Below are positions 1 through 9,227 of a DNA stretch of 64,000 bases, piece by piece. Within the stretch, counting starts at the first letter, position 1. Each line of letters begins with the position of its first letter. The position numbers were made by a program, and so were the translations under genes. Origin of the DNA: Chloroflexota bacterium. Lineage in GTDB: Bacteria > Chloroflexota > Anaerolineae > Anaerolineales > UBA4823. Below the pieces are notes generated by a model. It was not told the origin of the DNA and ran no database searches. It saw only the letters and a program-made list of their open reading frames with translations. The stretch covers positions 30,822 to 94,821 of the forward strand of contig JAAYXE010000159.1 of the NCBI GenBank assembly GCA_012516075.1, read 5' to 3'.

Positions 1-1165
1 AGCTCTGGAAAACCTGGTCGATCGCCAGGATTCCAATCCCTTTTAAACCGGCCTCACGGCCGAGGGTTGAACGGTACATCTGAACTTCGGGGAGATAATA
101 CTGGAAAGAATGGCGGCTGACAGCTTCTTTTACGAGCTTAAGGAAAAAGTCATCATTTCCGAACAGCTCGCCGTCGAAAATGATGACCTGTGGGTTAATC
201 AGGTGAATGGTATTCGAGATGGCAATACCCACCCACTCTGCACATCTCTGTATCACGTCCAGACAGTCCTTCTGCCCTGAACGGGCTGCCTGAAGAACAT
301 CCTCAAGCGAGGCTACCTTCTGCCCTGCGCATCTCTGGCGAACCGCATCTAAAATAACATCACTGCTGATCAACCGGGTCAGGCAGCCCCGGCTGCCGCA
401 GTGGCACGGCGGCCCATCGGGGAGGATGGTCATGTGCCCAATTTCAGCGGCGCTGATGCGTGTGCACGGGAAAATTTTGCCGTCCAGAACAATCCCTGCA
501 CCGACGCCGTTCCCGGCAAAAAAGTAGAGCAGGCTCGATGCTCCCTTCCCGGCGCCAAAATAATACTCGCCTAAAGCGGCGACATCCTCGCTGTTGTACA
601 GCAGGGCCGGAAGTCCATAGCGCTCCTGCAGTAGTTCGCCGAGAGGAAGGCCGCAGATTCCTATCCCGGTAAAAATCACCATTCCGGCGGTGCTGTCGAT
701 CAGACCCGGCAGGCTGAGTCCGATAGCAAGCGCTTTCTCCAGGCCGACTCCCGATTCCTCGATCAACCGGTCGATGATATCGAAAATCGCCTCCGTCATT
801 TCTTCCCCGCTGGATAATTCGCGGGAATGTTTGACGCTGGCAACGAGGTGACCGGTCAGGTCCAGGACGGCTGCCTGAAAAATGCGCTGCCCGAAGATGC
901 TGGATACGTCGACGCTGATGATGTAGCGGCTTCCGGATTTGAGATTCAGGAGAACTGGGGGGCGGCCGCCGGAGGAAACGCCGGGGCCGGTTTCTTCTAC
1001 CAGCCCGCGCGCAATCAATTCCTGAACGGCCATAGTTACCGTAGAAGGACTGAGCTGCAGGTTGGCGGCGATCTGCTGGCGTGAGATTGGAGCTGACCGC
1101 CGGATCTGCTCCAGGATCGCAGCTCGATTGGCGCTTTTTATATCCTGCTGGTTAGAAGCATGCAT
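1..1165 (-). CDS. ROK-family transcriptional regulator (3' truncated by window edge)
   Basis: This minus-strand gene starts with ATG at 1165 and runs off the left edge; 388 codons are visible and the C-terminus is missing. The first ~70 residues form a winged helix-turn-helix (ISRQQIAANLQLSPSTVT), followed by a ROK sugar-kinase-like fold. The family zinc motif CxCGxxGC is present as CHCGSRGC at plus positions 383-406. The phosphate-binding DxGxT expected in active ROK kinases reads DVSSI here, so a repressor of the NagC/XylR kind is more likely than a kinase. Its ligand is probably a sugar or sugar phosphate, but no sugar genes are visible to narrow this. A strong promoter lies directly upstream. 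Confidence 0.9.
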   Translation of the reverse strand, partial: MHASNQQDIKSANRAAILEQIRRSAPISRQQIAANLQLSPSTVTMAVQELIARGLVEETGPGVSSGGRPPVLLNLKSGSRYIISVDVSSIFGQRIFQAAVLDLTGHLVASVKHSRELSSGEEMTEAIFDIIDRLIEESGVGLEKALAIGLSLPGLIDSTAGMVIFTGIGICGLPLGELLQERYGLPALLYNSEDVAALGEYYFGAGKGASSLLYFFAGNGVGAGIVLDGKIFPCTRISAAEIGHMTILPDGPPCHCGSRGCLTRLISSDVILDAVRQRCAGQKVASLEDVLQAARSGQKDCLDVIQRCAEWVGIAISNTIHLINPQVIIFDGELFGNDDFFLKLVKEAVSRHSFQYYLPEVQMYRSTLGREAGLKGIGILAIDQVFQS

Positions 1166-1201
1166 TAGAAACTAAGTTTTTTCGATGCAAGAAGTAATGC
1201 G

Positions 1202-1230
1202 ATTGTAACCAGCCTCTATCTCCGTGTCAA
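1202..1230 (-). promoter_or_regulatory. Sigma-70-type promoter of the ROK gene
   Basis: On the minus strand TTGACA (1230-1225) and TACAAT (1207-1202) are separated by 17 bp, close to consensus. The predicted start of transcription is about 30 bases upstream of the ROK ATG at 1165. Confidence 0.7.
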
Positions 1231-1367
1231 GAAACTTGAACAGCTGCAGAGTAATGCTCCATGGATTTGATCAACAGAGCAGGAAAAATTGCACGGTTCC
1301 CCAGCCGGGTATAATTCTAGAAAAGACTTTTTAATCACCCTGAACCGCAGCATCTGGAGAACGCCCG

Positions 1368-2774
1368 GTGAACACACAACTCCCGCAGCTCGAAAGCCCG
1401 GAAAGTTCTTCCCCCATCATCACGCGCGCAGTCGCTGCCGGCCTGCGCGGCGAGTACTGCGACAGCTACATTTTTCCCGCCTGGCAGCGCAGCCTCCTGG
1501 GTTTGCTGGGCAGACTGCCTCCTTCTGCGGCTCGCTTTGCGATCTCGCGCTTCCAGACGCTCAGCGGGCTGGATCCCGCCCGCCTGGACCGGTTCTCAAT
1601 AAACGATCTGATTCGGGAACGGCTGCAGGATTACGCCAGCCTCCAGGGACCGTTCCCTGCCATCGTCATGGGCGCAGGTCTGGGCGGTGCCAGCGCCCAC
1701 CTTTCGCTTGCCCTGGGGGCGCCATTCCTGCCCCAGGCATTTGTCACCACGCTGCGCGGCGGCTCTCCGGATGGATGCACGCTCCGGTATTATGAACGAT
1801 CCGCTTCTCGGGCCATGCGCATCGCCGCGCAGAACAGGCAGTTAATCACCATCCAGCATTTTGACCCGGTTCATGACGGCTGGTTAACCCGCTTTGTGAA
1901 CCATCTGCGCTTCAAATTGATTGACCTTCCGGAGGCGTATAAGGACTATATTCACTCGCATCTCGCCCCCGGCGGTGCAGTGTGTTTCCTGGACTGTCGG
2001 GCGCAGTGGCTGCGCTTCCGTGTGGCAGAACGCAGCTTCTTCCAGGTCGGTGGTTGGGGCGACCTGTCTCCACAGGAGTTTATCGACGGAAGTTCGCGGC
2101 TGCAGGAGTACTGCCGTCAGGCAAAGCTGTCTGAATGCGGGTGGCGCCTGGAAGGCTTTCCCCTCGAAAGCGGCCCGGAATCAGAATGGGGCGTCGAGCC
2201 CGGGCTGGGGGAAGCACTGAAGGCATTCTGTGAGGCGCATGGTTATCGTTTTGTGCGCATTGCCCTTCCTGAGCCGCACGATTATTCTCGCCTGGCCTAC
2301 CTGGCCACGCTCAAGCGGCTGGAAAAAGAAGGGCGCCGGCCCTCGGGTATACTGGTCGAGATGTTCAGCCAGTACGACGCCACCGCAGTCGAGCGCGCCG
2401 GGCTGCTGCCGCTGTGGCTGATTTTCAACACCTGGGACAGCCTGCGCTTTCTGCAGCAAATGAGGTCGTCCTTCCCTGCAGATCGACCGGTTTTCTTTTC
2501 ACCCCTGTCCACCTTCACCCTCACACCCGACATGGTTCCCTGGAAGGCCTGGGAGCAGGTCCTGGAAGGACTGGATTGGACGAACATCGGCACCCGCCCC
2601 AGCCATTACCCGTCCGATGCCCTCGCTCTGGTTTCCTGGGCGCAGCCGCTGCGCAGCTGGATTGAGAAAAATGCAGCTCCCCTGCAGTGCCACCTGCTGG
2701 CGGAGGAACTGCAGGAGATCGCCGCGGAACTGCAGCCGGCCCAGAAACGTCTTTCAAATGAATGCAGGGAGTAA
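1368..2774 (+). CDS. Conserved hypothetical protein, 468 aa
   Basis: I do not recognise this protein. It starts with GTG at 1368. There is no signal peptide and no clear membrane segment, so it is probably cytoplasmic. A glycine-rich stretch around residues 102-112 (MGAGLGGASAHL) looks like a nucleotide or cofactor-binding loop, and the middle (LAPGGAVCFLDCR) recalls the loop after a Rossmann strand in methyltransferase-like folds, but no defining motif is complete. The C-terminal ~150 residues are rich in aromatic residues. It is the first gene of a long co-directional run, and the S41 protease gene follows within 30-90 bases depending on its start, so the two are probably co-transcribed. 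Confidence 0.7.
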   Translation: MNTQLPQLESPESSSPIITRAVAAGLRGEYCDSYIFPAWQRSLLGLLGRLPPSAARFAISRFQTLSGLDPARLDRFSINDLIRERLQDYASLQGPFPAIVMGAGLGGASAHLSLALGAPFLPQAFVTTLRGGSPDGCTLRYYERSASRAMRIAAQNRQLITIQHFDPVHDGWLTRFVNHLRFKLIDLPEAYKDYIHSHLAPGGAVCFLDCRAQWLRFRVAERSFFQVGGWGDLSPQEFIDGSSRLQEYCRQAKLSECGWRLEGFPLESGPESEWGVEPGLGEALKAFCEAHGYRFVRIALPEPHDYSRLAYLATLKRLEKEGRRPSGILVEMFSQYDATAVERAGLLPLWLIFNTWDSLRFLQQMRSSFPADRPVFFSPLSTFTLTPDMVPWKAWEQVLEGLDWTNIGTRPSHYPSDALALVSWAQPLRSWIEKNAAPLQCHLLAEELQEIAAELQPAQKRLSNECRE

Positions 2775-2864
2775 AAGGACCCCGGTACCATACAGGCTGC
2801 CTTTGTGATAAACTTACACGCCAGTCTGATCGGTTCCAATCAGCGACCAGAAATCCTGGATGGT

Positions 2865-4037
2865 ATGGTCTTTAAACGTTCTTTTTTTATAACTCTCGGG
2901 ATCGTCAGCCTGCTGGTGTTGGCCTTCGGTGCAGGCTATTTTTTCCGCGATTACCGCTCTTCAGCCCTGGAACGCTTCACCATTTTCGCCAGCGCCTATG
3001 AAATCCTTCAAAAGAACGGGCTGAAGGAAATCCCCACAGATGGTCCGGATATCGAATACGGCATGATCCGCGGCATGCTGGAAGCCTACGGAGATCCCTA
3101 TACCATCTTCGTGGAGCCTACCAGACATGAGCTGGATACAAACGCCCTTCAGGGCAGCTACGGCGGTATCGGCGTGGATTTAATGCAGGATTCCGAAGGC
3201 CGCTGGCTTCTCTACCCCTACCCGGACAGCCCGGCAGCCAGAGCAGGTGTCCTGGAGGGCGACTGGCTGGTAGCCGTGGATGGCACGCAGATCCTGCCCG
3301 AAACATCGGCCGAGGAGCTGCAGTCCGCCATACGTGGGCCGGTCGGGCGGCGCATACGACTGACCATTGCCCATCTACCCGACACGTCACCCGTGGAGAT
3401 CTCGATCCGCCGGGAGGAAATCGCCATCCCCTCGCTCACCTGGCGCCTGGATAGCGATGACCCCCGGGTGGGGATTATCGACATCAATCTGATCGCTGCC
3501 AGTACAACAAAAGAAATTCAGGATGCCGTAGAAGATCTTCAGAACCGTCAGGCCGCTTACTTTGTGCTGGATCTGCGCAGCAATCCCGGCGGGCTGCTGA
3601 CTGCAGGCGTGGATATCGCCCGCCTCTTTCTCAAGGACGGAGTCATCATCCAGCAGCAGTACCGCGGCCGGGATGTCGAGACTTTCCGGGTGGAAAGGCC
3701 GGGACCGCTGTCAGATATTCCACTGGCCGTGCTGATCGACGGCAGCAGCGCCAGCGCCGCGGAAATTATTGCCGGTGCGTTACAGGCGCACAACCGGGCG
3801 ATCCTGGTGGGCTCGCCGTCCTTCGGTAAGGATACAATCCAGCTCGTGTTCAACCTGCCCGACGATTCCAGCCTGCATGTCACCGCCGCGCAGTGGTGGA
3901 TCCCCAATCTGGAATACTCCCTCAGCGAAAACGGCCTGCAGCCGGATATCCTGGTGACGCCGCCCTCCGTCGACTCGTCTCCCGGCCAGGATGATGTCCT
4001 CCAGGCGGCCGTAACAGCCTTAACACAGGAAAACTGA
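2865..4037 (+). CDS. S41 family carboxy-terminal processing peptidase
   Basis: This is a membrane-anchored C-terminal processing protease acting outside the cytoplasm. An N-terminal hydrophobic anchor (FFITLGIVSLLVLAFGAGYFF) is followed by a helical region, a PDZ domain (YGGIGVDL...AGVLEGDWLVAVDG) and the S41 catalytic domain. The serine lies in DGSSASAAEI and the lysine in FGKDTIQ, so the Ser-Lys dyad looks intact. The ATG at 2865 puts the anchor near the N-terminus; an in-frame GTG at 2805 would add 20 polar residues and is less likely. At about 390 aa it is typical of CtpA-like proteins. The LCP gene starts 7 bases downstream, which suggests a shared envelope role. Confidence 0.93.
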   Translation: MVFKRSFFITLGIVSLLVLAFGAGYFFRDYRSSALERFTIFASAYEILQKNGLKEIPTDGPDIEYGMIRGMLEAYGDPYTIFVEPTRHELDTNALQGSYGGIGVDLMQDSEGRWLLYPYPDSPAARAGVLEGDWLVAVDGTQILPETSAEELQSAIRGPVGRRIRLTIAHLPDTSPVEISIRREEIAIPSLTWRLDSDDPRVGIIDINLIAASTTKEIQDAVEDLQNRQAAYFVLDLRSNPGGLLTAGVDIARLFLKDGVIIQQQYRGRDVETFRVERPGPLSDIPLAVLIDGSSASAAEIIAGALQAHNRAILVGSPSFGKDTIQLVFNLPDDSSLHVTAAQWWIPNLEYSLSENGLQPDILVTPPSVDSSPGQDDVLQAAVTALTQEN

Positions 4038-4044
4038 AGCGTAT

Positions 4045-5028
4045 ATGCAGCCCAGAAGAAACTACACGCACCCACAGCGTTATTCCGAACCCACACACCC
4101 GTGGACTGAAACGCGCATTAATGCTGTGCAGGAACCTTATTATGGTCCTTACCAGCCCCAGGATCCGATAGCCTATGCGTATCCCCGGCCGCGCCGGCGC
4201 GCGCGGCGGCTGGGATGCGGCTGTATCCCCCTGCTGCTGCTCGCCTGCCCGATGCTCATGTTGCTGGCCCTGTATTTCCTCTTCCCGTCACGCACCAACA
4301 TCCTCGTCCTGGGCATCGACTACACCGACCCGAATAACGCCGTTGCACGCAGCGATACGATCATCCTCACCACCATCAACCCCCTCCAGCCTTATGTGGG
4401 TATGCTTTCCATCCCCCGGGACCTGTGGGTCAGCATTCCCGGTTTTGGCGAAAACCGCATCAACACCGCCCATTTCTTCGCCGAAGCCCAGCAGGCTGGC
4501 AGCGGGCCAGCGCTGGCGATGCAGACGATAAGGCAGAACTTCGGGGTGGATGTCGATTATTACGTTCGCGTCCGCTTTGAGAGCGTGCGTGCCATTGTCA
4601 ACGCCATGGGCGGGGTGACCATCGATATGCCCGAGCCAATGGCAGGCTACCCGGCCGGCAGACATCACCTCAACGGCAACAAAGCGCTTGCCTTTGCTCG
4701 CAGCCGCGCTGGCGCCGACGATTTCTTCCGCATGGAGCACGGCCAGCTCCTGGTGAAATCCATGATCCGGCAGATGCTCAATCCGGTCACCTGGCCGCGC
4801 CTCCCGGCTGTCGCCCTGGCGACCCTTGATTCCATCGACACCAACGTACCAGTATGGCTCTGGCCGCGGCTGGGGCTGGCCCTGCTGCGTGCCGGCCCGG
4901 ATGGCATCGACAGCCGCACGATCAACCGCAATATGGCTCAGGGGATCATCACGGACCAGGGCGCCAATGTCCTGCTCCCCAACTGGAATCTGATCAACCC
5001 CGTCCTGATGGAGATGTTCGGCCAGTAA
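4045..5028 (+). CDS. LytR-CpsA-Psr (LCP) family protein
   Basis: Family members transfer lipid-linked glycopolymers onto peptidoglycan at the outer face of the membrane. The protein has a ~65-residue cytoplasmic tail ending in a basic stretch (RPRRRARRLG), one membrane segment (about residues 70-90) and an LCP domain. Recognisable blocks are NILVLGIDY, RSDTIILTTI, MLSIPRDLWV, INTAHFF, VNAMGGVTIDMP and ALAFARSR; the conserved Arg and Asp residues that bind the polyprenyl pyrophosphate head are present. The gene follows the S41 protease by 7 bases. Presence of this family fits a monoderm-like envelope. The glycopolymer transferred is unknown. Confidence 0.92.
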   Translation: MQPRRNYTHPQRYSEPTHPWTETRINAVQEPYYGPYQPQDPIAYAYPRPRRRARRLGCGCIPLLLLACPMLMLLALYFLFPSRTNILVLGIDYTDPNNAVARSDTIILTTINPLQPYVGMLSIPRDLWVSIPGFGENRINTAHFFAEAQQAGSGPALAMQTIRQNFGVDVDYYVRVRFESVRAIVNAMGGVTIDMPEPMAGYPAGRHHLNGNKALAFARSRAGADDFFRMEHGQLLVKSMIRQMLNPVTWPRLPAVALATLDSIDTNVPVWLWPRLGLALLRAGPDGIDSRTINRNMAQGIITDQGANVLLPNWNLINPVLMEMFGQ

Positions 5029-5089
5029 AGTCAAGCATGCCTGGCAGTTTGTCCGGGGAACAGCGACTGGATATGTTAGAATTTCTGCG

Positions 5090-5542
5090 ATGAATGTAAA
5101 AATCGTTGCCCGCAACCGAAAAGCCGGCCATGAATATTTTTTGCTTGAGAAACTGGAAGCAGGCATTGCACTGCAGGGAAGCGAGATCAAATCGATCCGC
5201 GCTGGACAGGTGAGCCTCGCCGAGGCCTACGTCCGCGTGGACGGGGAAGAAGCCTGGCTGATGGACTGCCACATCGCGCCCTACGACCAGGCCAGCTACT
5301 TCAATCATGATCCGCGGCGCCCCCGAAAACTGCTGCTGCATAAAACAGAGATCCGCCGGCTGTGGAACGAAGTGCGCCAGAAAGGTGTCACGATCGTCCC
5401 CCTGCAAATCTATCTTAGGGACGGCCGGGCAAAAGTTGAAATCGCGGTGGCGAAAGGTAAGAAGCTCTACGATAAGCGCCAGGATATCGCCAGACGCGAT
5501 GCCGAGCGCGAGATTGAGCGTAGTTTGAAGCGCCGCGGTTGA
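5090..5542 (+). CDS. smpB: SsrA-binding protein SmpB
   Basis: SmpB binds the tRNA-like end of tmRNA and delivers it to stalled ribosomes in trans-translation. All family landmarks are present: NRKAGHEYFLLEKLEAGIALQGSEIKS at the N-terminus, the OB-fold core (DCHIAPYDQASYFNHDPRRPRKLLLHK) and the C-terminal KGKKLYDKRQDIARRDAEREIERSLKRR tail that lies in the mRNA channel. Length (150 aa) is normal. Its RNA partner is encoded at 31245-31642 in this same window. The stop codon overlaps the TTG start of the next gene. Confidence 0.97.
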   Translation: MNVKIVARNRKAGHEYFLLEKLEAGIALQGSEIKSIRAGQVSLAEAYVRVDGEEAWLMDCHIAPYDQASYFNHDPRRPRKLLLHKTEIRRLWNEVRQKGVTIVPLQIYLRDGRAKVEIAVAKGKKLYDKRQDIARRDAEREIERSLKRRG

Positions 5543-6366
5543 AATCCTACCTGAACAGGGACAGGCCTATTCAGACGCTCTCCAGACCTTCAACCATTGG
5601 CGGTATCAACCGCCTTCCCCCTTCAGAAAAACGGGATATCTACACGCGCATCATCCCTCCGCAGCTTCTGGAGCGTTTCAGCATTCAACTCGACGGAAGC
5701 GGCGAGCAGGGAGATTTCGAGCTGGTACTAAACGCACCGGACGGTAGTTCAAGCGCTGAGATGTCCCTTTACCACAAAAAAGGTTTCCCGGATCCGGTGC
5801 TGTACGGGCACATCACCGACACGCTCAGCGGCCAGATCCATATCCTGCTCTACATTCTCAATGACCCGGAATCGCCGCGCTTCCCCGTAGATCGCATGCC
5901 CGACGGCTCCCCCACACGCTTCGGCATCCTCCAGCGCAATATCCAGGCCGAGATAGAGGCCATGGAGTATGGTCTCTCTCCCGGCCAGGTTCGCCGCGGC
6001 CTGCGTATGCTGGGTGAGGCAATCCAATCCTTTGAGAGTTTTGTCAGCCACCTGGGGCATGACATTTACTTTGTAGAGCCGCTTTACTATCACAACGCTG
6101 TCATATTCGAGAAATACGGTTTTGCCTATACGAAAGGACGCAGGTTGATGGAGCGAATTCAGGCAGGTTTCTCTCCCAGCGGCGACCTCCTCGCCGCCCT
6201 GGACGGCTCTACGCCTTTCCGCTCGCCCAAAGCGGCCAACAGCATCCGCCTGCGCTCCTGGGCTATTCACGATGGTATCCTGGGTGAACCTTTCACCGGC
6301 GTGACCATGCACAAGCAGATAGGAAAATCCGCCGGTATCCAGACGTGTACAGGCTGCGACTGGTAA
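5539..6366 (+). CDS. Hypothetical protein, possibly GNAT-like, translationally coupled to smpB
   Basis: I do not recognise a named family. The gene starts with TTG at 5539 and overlaps the smpB stop by four bases (TTGA), so translation is probably coupled. Residues around 178-200 (YYHNAVIFEKYGFAYTKGRRLMERI) resemble the end of GNAT acetyltransferase domains, where NAxxFYEKxGF is common, but the acetyl-CoA loop is not clear. The N-terminus is charged and there is no signal peptide. The C-terminal ~60 residues end in TCTGCDW with two cysteines, which might bind a metal. The function is unknown and no ribosome-related domain is evident. Confidence 0.7.
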   Translation: MKSYLNRDRPIQTLSRPSTIGGINRLPPSEKRDIYTRIIPPQLLERFSIQLDGSGEQGDFELVLNAPDGSSSAEMSLYHKKGFPDPVLYGHITDTLSGQIHILLYILNDPESPRFPVDRMPDGSPTRFGILQRNIQAEIEAMEYGLSPGQVRRGLRMLGEAIQSFESFVSHLGHDIYFVEPLYYHNAVIFEKYGFAYTKGRRLMERIQAGFSPSGDLLAALDGSTPFRSPKAANSIRLRSWAIHDGILGEPFTGVTMHKQIGKSAGIQTCTGCDW

Positions 6367-6399
6367 CTTATATATCCCGGTTTCTGCGTTCATCACGGT

Positions 6400-7116
6400 A
6401 TGCTTCAAAACAATTTCATTGCCCTCGTAGTAACCTTCATCTTGGCAGTTATCTGGCTGCGCATTAACGACTTCGCCGCCCACCGCGGCTGGATCAGCTC
6501 AGACATCAGCCGCAAACTCATCCATATCGGCACCGGTCCGCTGTTTGTGCTCTGCTGGCTGCTCTTCGATGACAGCCCTTCCGCCCGCTTTCTTGCGGCC
6601 CTGATCCCTCTGGCGATCACCATGCAGTTCCTCCTGGTCGGCCTGGGGGTGATCAGGGATGAAGCCGCCGTGAAGGCGATGGCACGCAGCGGCGACCGGC
6701 GCGAGATCCTGCGCGGCCCCCTTTTTTACGGCATTGTCTTTGTGCTGCTCACCATTATTTACTGGAAAAACAGCCTGATAGGGATAACGGCGCTGATGCT
6801 GCTCTGCGGCGGTGACGGGCTGGCGGATATCATCGGCCGCCGCTTCGGCCGGCTCGCCCTCCCCTGGAATTCCCAAAAGACCTGGGCAGGCTCCATGGGT
6901 ATGATCCTGGGCGGCTGGCTGTTTGCCGCGCTCATTCCGGTCGCCTACCTGGCCACAGGAGAAATCTCTGGCGTGTTTTCAGCCTTTCTCCCCGCCCTGA
7001 CCATCATTGCGCTGGCAGGTGCAGCGGTGGAATCGCTGCCCACCGGTGACTACGATAACCTCACCGTTCCCCTGGCAGCCCTGCTGCTTGGGCATCTCTT
7101 GCTCCCCACAGTTTAG
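6400..7116 (+). CDS. Phytol/dolichol kinase-like (CTP-dependent) integral membrane protein
   Basis: This is a polytopic membrane protein of 238 aa with six to seven predicted helices. It resembles the phytol kinase / phosphatidate cytidylyltransferase-like group: RKLIHIGTGPLF near the N-terminus, GGDGLADIIGRRFG in the middle and KTWAGSMGM after it are the typical conserved blocks, with DYDNLTVPLAA near the C-terminus. Family members phosphorylate isoprenoid alcohols using CTP, or transfer a cytidyl group. The exact substrate cannot be read from sequence; isoprenoid alcohol recycling is the best guess. It lies 33 bases after the previous gene and 11 bases before hutH. Confidence 0.8.
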   Translation: MLQNNFIALVVTFILAVIWLRINDFAAHRGWISSDISRKLIHIGTGPLFVLCWLLFDDSPSARFLAALIPLAITMQFLLVGLGVIRDEAAVKAMARSGDRREILRGPLFYGIVFVLLTIIYWKNSLIGITALMLLCGGDGLADIIGRRFGRLALPWNSQKTWAGSMGMILGGWLFAALIPVAYLATGEISGVFSAFLPALTIIALAGAAVESLPTGDYDNLTVPLAALLLGHLLLPTV

Positions 7117-7127
7117 GAGGACATGGA

Positions 7128-8660
7128 ATGCTGCTGATCGATGGAGCTCACCTGACGATTGAAGACGTTGTCGCAGTAGCCCGCCAGGGCCGTCCGGTGG
7201 GGTTGGATCCGGCTGCGCGCCAGCGCATGCAGCGTGCCTATGAATGGGTGCAGGAGATCACAGCAGCCTCCCGGCCGGTTTACGGTGTCAACACCGGCTT
7301 TGGCATCTTCGCCGATCGCCGGATTCCGCCGGATGCGTCCGCTCTCCTCAGCCGCAATCTGATCCTCAGTCACGCGGTCGCCACCGGTCCGGATCTGCCC
7401 GAGGAGGTGGTGCGCGCGGCCATGCTCATCCGCGCCAACACCCTGGCCATCGGGAACTCGGGGGTCAGCCCGCAGGTTGTTGAGACTCTGCTCGAAATGC
7501 TCAACCGCGGTGTTACGCCTCTGGTACCGTCGCAGGGATCCCTGGGGTCATCCGGCGACCTGGCTCCCCTGTCGCATCTGGCGCTGGTGTTTACCACCGG
7601 CGAAGATGACCTCGAAGAGGAATCGGGCTGGGCCCTGTACCAGGGTGTGCGCATGACGGGAAAAGCAGCCATGCAGGCTGCCGGTATCCCCCGCCTGGTG
7701 CTGGGGCCCAAAGAAGGGTTGGCAGTGAATAACGGCGCGACCTTCTCAGCCGCTATCGCTGCCCTGGCCGTCTACGATTCCGCTCATTTACTCGAGGTCG
7801 CCGAGGTGTCTTTGGCCATGAGTCTGGAAGCCCTAATGGGCGTTTCCGACGCCTTCGACCCGCGCCTGCATGCCGCCCGCCGTCATCCCGGCCAGCAGAA
7901 AGTGGCGGAGCGGGTGCTCCGCCTGACACGCGGCAGCACGCTGCTGGATGCTTCCGGGCGCGTACAGGATGCCTACTCACTGCGCTGTGCGCCACAGGTG
8001 CAGGGCGCCGCGCGTGATACGCTGGAACACGTCTGGCAGGTTGTCGAGCGTGAAATCAACGCTGTTACGGACAATCCTCTGCTCTTTGGCCCTGGTGAGG
8101 CGATCTCCGGCGGCAATTTCCACGGTGAACCGGTGGGGATGGCGATGGATTTTCTGGCCATCGCCATGGCTGAGGTCGGCGCGATCTCCGAACGCCGCAT
8201 CTTCCGCCTGACCGACAGCAAGCTGAATCACGGTCTGCCTCCCATGCTCGTCGATAATCCCCAGGCTGCCGGGCTGAATTCCGGCATGATGATGCCGCAG
8301 TACACAGCCGCTTCCCTGGTGCTCGAAAACCAGACACTGGCCAATCCCGACTCCGTCCACTCCCTGCCGACATCTGCCGAGCAGGAAGACCACAACGCAA
8401 ACTCCATGACGGCTGCCCGCCATGCCCGCCAGGTGATCGAAAATACGGCTCACATCCTGGCGATCGAAGTCTACTGTGCGGCTCGCGCCCTGGATTTACG
8501 CTGCCGCCTCTCCCCGGGCTGTTCGCTCGGTTCGGGCGTATTACAGGCTTACCAGGCGGTGCGCAGCAGAGTCCCATACCGTCCGGGAGACGCCTGGTGG
8601 GGGCCTGAAATCGAAAAGGTGCACCGCCTGATCCTTGAAAAGGCGTTCATTCCGGATTGA
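7128..8660 (+). CDS. hutH: Histidine ammonia-lyase
   Basis: The enzyme deaminates L-histidine to urocanate using the self-formed MIO prosthetic group. Length (510 aa) is typical. The MIO tripeptide is Ser-Ser-Gly at residues 141-143 (GSLGSSGDLAPLSH) rather than the commoner Ala-Ser-Gly; the family signature tolerates this. Residues S81-H82 (LSHAVATGP) are the pair associated with histidine rather than tyrosine or phenylalanine specificity. The loops YGVNTGFG, RANTLAIGNSG, NDNPLLF-like (TDNPLLF) and SMTAARHA are conserved. No other hut gene (hutU, hutI) is present nearby, so the rest of the pathway is elsewhere or absent. Possible ribosome-binding site GGAGG lies 7 bases before the ATG. Confidence 0.94.
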   Translation: MLLIDGAHLTIEDVVAVARQGRPVGLDPAARQRMQRAYEWVQEITAASRPVYGVNTGFGIFADRRIPPDASALLSRNLILSHAVATGPDLPEEVVRAAMLIRANTLAIGNSGVSPQVVETLLEMLNRGVTPLVPSQGSLGSSGDLAPLSHLALVFTTGEDDLEEESGWALYQGVRMTGKAAMQAAGIPRLVLGPKEGLAVNNGATFSAAIAALAVYDSAHLLEVAEVSLAMSLEALMGVSDAFDPRLHAARRHPGQQKVAERVLRLTRGSTLLDASGRVQDAYSLRCAPQVQGAARDTLEHVWQVVEREINAVTDNPLLFGPGEAISGGNFHGEPVGMAMDFLAIAMAEVGAISERRIFRLTDSKLNHGLPPMLVDNPQAAGLNSGMMMPQYTAASLVLENQTLANPDSVHSLPTSAEQEDHNANSMTAARHARQVIENTAHILAIEVYCAARALDLRCRLSPGCSLGSGVLQAYQAVRSRVPYRPGDAWWGPEIEKVHRLILEKAFIPD

Positions 8661-9227
8661 CCGCTTACCTTTGTCATCCAGTGGCTGTCCTTTTTCGCGT
8701 GTAAATCAGCAATTTTAATGGTCCATTCATACACGTTGACAGTTCACGCTTTTTCGCTATACTTATTTTGTCTGACAGTGTTATCAGGGGGATGGTCGAG
8801 CAGACGAGGGGGGTGAAGTAATTCTGGGCCGCATCGCAATCCCGTTTTCGCAGCCTGATTACGCTTCCATCAAGATTTCACTACACCTGAGCGTACATCG
8901 CCGTATGCAGCGCGGACGATTACGACGGCCATTTACTGCTGCACCGCCCGGCATTTCAGCCACTCTGGCAAATACTGTACGCCAGAATCAGCGCAGCTGC
9001 AGGAAGCTCCGCCTCTGGGCACTACGCTTGAGGTGGAGGTGTTCGCGTTTTCCCTCTTCACAGGCAAAGAGGAGGTGAGGCACAAAGCAGACGATTTTCT
9101 ACATTCGAATTCATATAGCACAGCAGCAGGAGGTGCGCCAGGCCTGATCACGATCGAAGGGGGAATTGAGGTTTGATGTTGTCCTTTCAGCGTGGAAAGG
9201 ACTCGATCGATGTAAAGGAGAATCAAG
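8661..9227 (+). other. Long non-coding gap before the subtilase gene
   Basis: This ~570-base interval holds no convincing gene on either strand. It contains one good promoter (8736-8763) pointing toward the subtilase, which would give a ~460-base leader. The stretch 9040-9170 has short open frames with no recognisable product and could be a decayed gene. No tRNA or terminator was recognised. Confidence 0.5.
8736..8763 (+). promoter_or_regulatory. Sigma-70-type promoter
   Basis: TTGACA (8736-8741) and TATACT (8758-8763) are separated by 16 bp, near consensus. It points toward the broken subtilase gene at 9228. The long leader is unusual, so an additional unrecognised transcript in the gap is possible. 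Confidence 0.6.

Noticed and set aside
5749..6483. A 244-codon minus-strand frame across the gene downstream of smpB
   Set aside because: It is antisense to a coupled plus-strand frame with normal codon use and has no ribosome-binding site.
7548..7556. Histidine ammonia-lyase with Ser-Ser-Gly in place of Ala-Ser-Gly at the MIO site
   Set aside because: The family signature accepts Ser at the first position and the MIO ring can still form, so this is a normal variant rather than a defect.
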